A stretch of DNA of 19,622 bases from Phoronis ovalis (Eukaryota > Phoronida > Phoronidae): positions 1 to 19,622 of the forward strand of contig JAOXYB010015310.1 of assembly GCA_028565635.1 (NCBI GenBank). The letters run 5' to 3'. Positions within the stretch are counted from its first letter, which is position 1. Each line of letters begins with the position of its first letter. Under the pieces are notes generated by a model, which was not told the DNA's origin, did not search any database, and saw only the letters and a program-made list of their open reading frames with translations. The position numbers were made by a program, and so were the translations under genes. Of this stretch, positions 17,564 through 19,622 are shown piece after piece.

Positions 17564-18785
17564 CCTTAGAGTCGAATTTCAATTCATTAAATGCTGTTAT
17601 AGGTCGTTCTCTGAAATACATTTGACTAAAAATGACTTTAAAAAATAAATTTCCCGCTGAATTTTAGGTTTCAATGTACTTTTTGTAAGCGTTGTTTTAT
17701 ACTGGTTCGCTAAAAACGTTTTGTTACAGCGTGCAATCAAGACAGGACTATAATGTATCAATAAAAGACTGCCCATTTATTGGAAAGGTACAATATTTAA
17801 CTTATTTAAAACATTACTACTCCAGGCAGCCACTATATAACAAAAAATATAAAACAGCTATAAGTCATACATACGACTAGTCGACTATCCAGGTACATGG
17901 TCCTTGTCGTGGTGGTTTTACATGTATCGGAAATGTTTATATTTCTAAAATCAATCGATGATTCAGAAGAGCTAAAAAGAATGGGCTTTATGCAAAATAT
18001 TTTACATTTGTTATAATATGTAAATTTTTAATTACAATTAAATATTCAAAATAATTTTAAATTTTTTTGGGGAAAGGGGGAGCGCGCACCTTCCGTGCCT
18101 GATGATAAAAATCCTCTACTGAGGGAGGGAGAGAAAAATGAGCCAGAGGTAACTTTAAACAGATAACAATTTAATGATGAAACAACGTGTGAGAGTCCTT
18201 CAAAAGTTCAAAGGAGAAAATACGTTTAATATAATGGCAAATCTACAGAATATCCGTGACAAAAAACGTATAAATGAAATTATAAGGTTTTCTTGATAAA
18301 GAAATAATTTCCTTTCTACATAAAAAATGAAGTTTACAAACGATAATTTTAATTAAACTTCATGCAACCTGTAATGAAACCTTATGCACTCAGTTTGAAC
18401 TACAAAAGTACATGAAACGCGTCAAGAAGTCGTGTAAAGGTTCAAAATATATGCTTGTTACTAAACGCTTCTACTGTCTCCGTACTGTCTACACGAGAAT
18501 TTACTTATCATTTAATAATTGCGATGTGTTTTGTTTGAGAATAAATGAAACATTTATTTATGTCTTTAAACACGTGATAATTCAGACCAAGTACACACAG
18601 TACAAACTTCAATAGCTTACATCTCTCTATTCAATTCGACTACATGTGCGACTTAAAAGATTACTCCACCCAATTCAAATCAAGACATACATGTATAGCG
18701 CGTGTGTCTAGATCTAATACCATAACATGTTCCAACGTTGGGTCCTGTGCAGCCTCGAAGGAGCAAGACACCATAAATAATATTT

Positions 18786-18820
18786 TATATATACACAGTC
18801 ATTTTTTATGAAGTTTCAAT
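18786..18820 (+). promoter_or_regulatory. Candidate core promoter of receptor gene 4
   Basis: TATATATA at 18786-18793 is followed 32 bases later by an initiator-like TTCAAT with its A at 18818. That spacing equals the one at gene 3. The predicted leader of about 47 bases has no upstream ATG. The AT-rich background lowers confidence. Confidence 0.4.
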
Positions 18821-18864
18821 TTAAAGGGTTACCCCTATATTTAAGGATCGAACTGTTGCTGTAA

Positions 18865-19050
18865 ATGAATCTCTGTATTATAATGACTACACTGGGACAA
18901 GAGGACGTTACTCCATTACCGGAGGATACTATGTTTCCTTTAAATGTAGAACCAGCGCTGCCTATAACAATGGACAAAGAGGCTACTACAGTAGTACCAG
19001 AGGATGCAATATTTACTTTGCAATTTGAGCCGGATTTTACTCTGGCGTAT
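18865..19050 (+). CDS. Receptor gene 4, candidate exon 1 (partial gene, up to 62 residues)
   Basis: ATG at 18865, or a second in-frame ATG at 18883 with a better context (A at -3), opens a frame ending at a consensus donor TAT|GTAAGT at 19051 in phase 0, as in the three complete genes. It lies 2.5 kb past gene 3 on the same strand, after a TATA box. From 18895 it consists of two tandem 26-residue repeats, 18895-18972 and 18973-19050, sharing PED, F, L and EP at matching positions. It is acidic and T/P-rich, has no membrane segment and fits an extracellular N-terminus. The receptor exon would lie beyond the window, so identity as a GPCR is inferred from position, phase and layout only. Confidence 0.5.
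18895..19050 (+). repeat. In-frame 78-bp tandem duplication in exon 1 of gene 4
   Basis: Units 18895-18972 and 18973-19050 are each 26 codons, the second ending exactly at the splice donor. They share about nine of 26 residues by my count, including PED and EP. The nucleotides also match in the core (CCxGAGGAT then TTT). Confidence 0.6.
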
Positions 19051-19622
19051 GTAAGTTTCGATTTTTAAGTCAATTATTTTCATTTAAAAAAGCGTTAAGC
19101 TGACAAGTACCTTTTGGTTGAATTATTATTCGAACTATAAATGTCAAGCAAAGGATTAAAAATGTAAAATATTTCACCTAATCCGTTGTATTTCACATGC
19201 ATCTATATATGGTAAAGTATACCTCTGTACCCTCAAGGTACGTATCGCTTGAATATATCCTCCCGATTCGGAATGTTCTAGAACAGTCATGAACACTGGC
19301 TTGGATGGCTGTAATTAGTGTTAGATACATATTTACTATTACATTAAGGGTAGGGTTCAGGTTAGGGGCGTCGTTAGGTTCGTATGTATGCTAGAATGGA
19401 TGCCAAAACCCTGACAGGTAGATAAAAGTATATGAATTGAACGAGGCTTTTTCCAACTCAGTTTCGTAGCGTAGCAAGGGTCGTGATTGAGTTTTATAGA
19501 AAGTACAACTTATACGTTTAACAAATACATTTTAATTATAACTTCAACACAACGCACAGCCTATTCAGTTAGATTCTCTGATCTTACAAACTTAATTATC
19601 GAAAGTTCTTAAAGTATATATA
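19051..19622 (+). other. Start of the gene 4 intron, to the window end
   Basis: This is non-coding sequence after the donor GTAAGT at 19051. It includes a degenerate telomere-like stretch (TTAAGGGTAGGGTTCAGG, then TTAGGGG) at 19344-19380. No receptor exon appears before the window ends. Confidence 0.45.

Larger units (their letters stand above)
16318..18785. other. Intergenic region between receptor genes 3 and 4
   Basis: About 2.5 kb of AT-rich sequence hold the 3' UTR of gene 3 (out-of-frame tail remnant at 16337-16357, poly(A) signal at 16680), a CCGCGCGCGG palindrome at 16767-16776, a small hairpin at 17347-17365 with a 3-base loop, a minus-strand tRNA-like remnant at 17485-17563 and an inverted repeat ATGAAGTTT/AAACTTCAT at 18327-18363. 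No further coding sequence is supported. Confidence 0.55.

Overview
This window looks like animal nuclear DNA, most likely from a lophotrochozoan and probably a bivalve mollusc. It is strongly AT-rich and gene-poor. Its genes are split by GT-AG introns, and it carries decayed tRNA-like elements, minisatellites and foldback repeats. The only convincing protein-coding content is a same-strand (+) tandem array of rhodopsin-class (class A) seven-transmembrane receptors. Three have their receptor exon in the window, and a fourth is represented only by a candidate first exon at the right edge. The taxon is inferred from general style (expanded orphan peptide-receptor-like GPCRs with an NFFLY-type TM7); no search was possible.

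Layout: receptor 1 has exon 1 at 240-302 and exon 2 at 2128-3378, with a TATA box near 118. Receptor 2 has exon 1 at 4453-4500 and exon 2 at 5112-6332. A gap of about 7.3 kb (6333-13595) has no gene I can support; it holds small inverted-repeat elements, a nested set of foldback repeats (9.75-11.96 kb), a tRNA-like element (12618-12689) and a 37-39 bp minisatellite (12964-13134). Receptor 3 has a TATA/initiator promoter at 13596-13631, exon 1 at 13733-13798 and exon 2 at 15214-16317. After about 2.5 kb of mostly empty sequence with a minus-strand tRNA-like remnant, the probable first exon of receptor 4 lies at 18865-19050, ending in a consensus donor; its receptor exon would be beyond the window.

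All the genes share one architecture: a short first exon coding 16-62 residues of extracellular N-terminus, a phase-0 intron, then (in the three complete genes) one exon for the rest of the N-terminus, all seven helices and the tail. The receptor exons are clearly paralogous, while the first exons are barely alignable. Receptor ligands cannot be read from the sequence. The family lacks the usual tryptophan toggle (CWxP) and the NPxxY proline. Receptor 3 is the most altered, with lysines at both 6.48 and 7.49 and a C-terminal tail that appears cut short by a frameshift. Exon boundaries are inferred by eye from splice consensus and shared phase, without transcript evidence.
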